Source of the DNA: Niebla homalea
Lineage: Eukaryota; Ascomycota; Lecanoromycetes; Lecanorales; Ramalinaceae
DNA: 64,000 nucleotides
Assembly (NCBI GenBank): GCA_019925105.1
Contig: JAHGAU010000014.1
Coordinates: 992,001-1,056,000 of the forward strand
Direction of reading: 5' to 3'
Positions 63,119 to 64,000 of this stretch are shown here, piece after piece. The notes under the pieces were generated by a model. It was not told the DNA's origin, did not search any database, and saw only the letters and a list, made by a program, of their open reading frames with translations. A program made the translations under genes and the position numbers. Every line of letters begins with the position of its first letter. Within the stretch, counting starts at the first letter, position 1.

Positions 63119-64000
63119 GATTGATTGATTGATTGATTTATACTACGGATCTAGCTAAGCTAATTCCGGCGTTCTTTAATACTCGGCTATTTGGCCTTAT
63201 TAATAACCGTAAAAAACCCGATATTTATAACGTTAAGAATAAAAACCGGTATTTACTTAGTTTTTACTTATATCTTAAGGATTAAAAGCATTTACGGCCG
63301 TTTAAAGAGTAAGAATTTATTTATATGTTTTTTCTAGGAAAATTTATAATATTATAATTAAATTTATTTAAAAGTTACTTTTAAACTTATTATTCTTCCG
63401 TTACTTTACGGGTTTATTTAATATTAAAGTTTTAAAATTCCGATTATATTATTAAATATCCTTATTAATATATATATTATTATTATTTTATTTATATAAT
63501 TTTACCGACCAATATAATATCGCTTTTTATACCGTTTTAATATTTATAGCCCCTTTAGCCCCTTATTAAGTATAGTTTTCCTGCCGCTATTTTTTACCCT
63601 TAAGTTAACGGTGAGGTTTCTTAATTAAGTTTTTAATTATTTTATTTATTTCTTTAATTAAGTTAAATTATAATAATAAGCCTATAATTATTATAAATTT
63701 AACGGCCGCCTTAATACCCTTTTTATTAATAAGTATTTAACGATAATTATTAATTTTTACCTTTTTAATTAATCCCGGTTTACGCCCCTTAAATAATAAA
63801 TAAAAAATTAATACGTATATAACGTCCTGCTTTTACTATTTATATTTATAATTAACGCTAATTTAATTACCGGTATATATAATAAAAAGGAAATAAGTTA
63901 AGCCGTTTTTATTTATTTAAAGTTAAATTATTAACGTATTATTACTTTTCCTTATAATCTTATAACGTTAAAAATACTTATTAATAACCTCGTCGTTATT
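63119..64000 (-). mobile_element. Further LINE copy, minus strand, cut by the window end
   Basis: Starts with (TGAT)n then TTTATACTACGGATCTAGCT, the reverse complement of the LINE 3' end seen at 46218, 60784 and 62128. It continues through the matching 3' region to the end of the window. The 5' part lies outside. Confidence 0.8.

Noticed and set aside
1..64000. CRISPR arrays, rRNA and tRNA genes
   Set aside because: No regularly spaced repeats with unique spacers, no rRNA-like block and no tRNA cloverleaf were noticed. A covariance-model scan would be needed to exclude tRNA remnants in AT-rich DNA.

Overview
This window looks like an AT-rich compartment of a filamentous ascomycete (Pezizomycotina) genome. 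Most of it, from about 0.9 kb to the right end, is repetitive DNA degraded by what looks like repeat-induced point mutation (RIP). C:G to T:A changes dominate, TA is very frequent, and the frames that can still be read are broken mainly by TAA and TAG where Q or W codons would fit. Short GC-richer islands survive at about 0.1-0.9, 1.1-1.9, 7.2-7.45, 8.63-8.72, 17.5-19.8, 27.4-29.8, 30.5-30.8 and 36.5-37.1 kb, and at transposon edges. I see no rRNA, tRNA or CRISPR array. All calls come from reading the sequence by eye; no database was searched.

The most interesting content is a broken pair of genes in the centre. On the minus strand at 17.4-18.65 kb is the N-terminal half of a fungal NLR (STAND) receptor. 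It has an N-terminal sigma-type amyloid motif (NNQGFQLGSNLG), then an NB-ARC domain with an intact P-loop (GLGGSGKTQ). On the plus strand at 27.57-28.82 kb is a SesB-like alpha/beta hydrolase with five inferred introns and a matching motif at its C-terminus (NTAGFQLGHNAG). In known fungal systems an NLR and its effector share such a motif, and the receptor templates amyloid folding of the effector. The two genes are divergent. Removing two nested transposons leaves about 0.5 kb between their start codons. Both carry RIP-type damage, including loss of the likely catalytic His of the hydrolase. A fragment of a kinesin-light-chain-type TPR tail lies at 29.2 kb on the opposite strand from the NLR.

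Layout: 0.12-0.66 kb, a GC-rich frame with 20-residue repeats. 1.05-1.88 kb, a minus-strand pseudogene of unknown function. 1.9-9.46 kb, decayed DNA with one long RIP-broken frame (5.9-6.7 kb). 9.47-16.87 kb, a complete Gypsy LTR element (TSD TTTCT). 17.4-18.65 kb, the NLR. 19.155-27.55 kb, a 663-bp TA-flanked inverted-repeat element (MITE) split by a second complete Gypsy element (19.798-27.526 kb, TSD GAGAC). 27.57-29.4 kb, the hydrolase and TPR fragment. 31.0-36.58 kb, a complete Copia element (TSD TATAC).

From about 37.1 kb to the end is a nest of insertions in one plus-strand Copia element. It is interrupted by a 9.5-kb LTR element (38.55-48.01 kb, TSD TTATT), by a Tad1-like LINE (49.405-62.128 kb) that holds a second LINE (53.895-60.784 kb), which holds a third LINE fragment (56.321-57.379 kb), and by another LINE copy at 63.12 kb running off the window. 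A 155-bp solo LTR and a 0.32-kb LINE fragment sit inside the 9.5-kb element. Target-site duplications give the order of most of these insertions.
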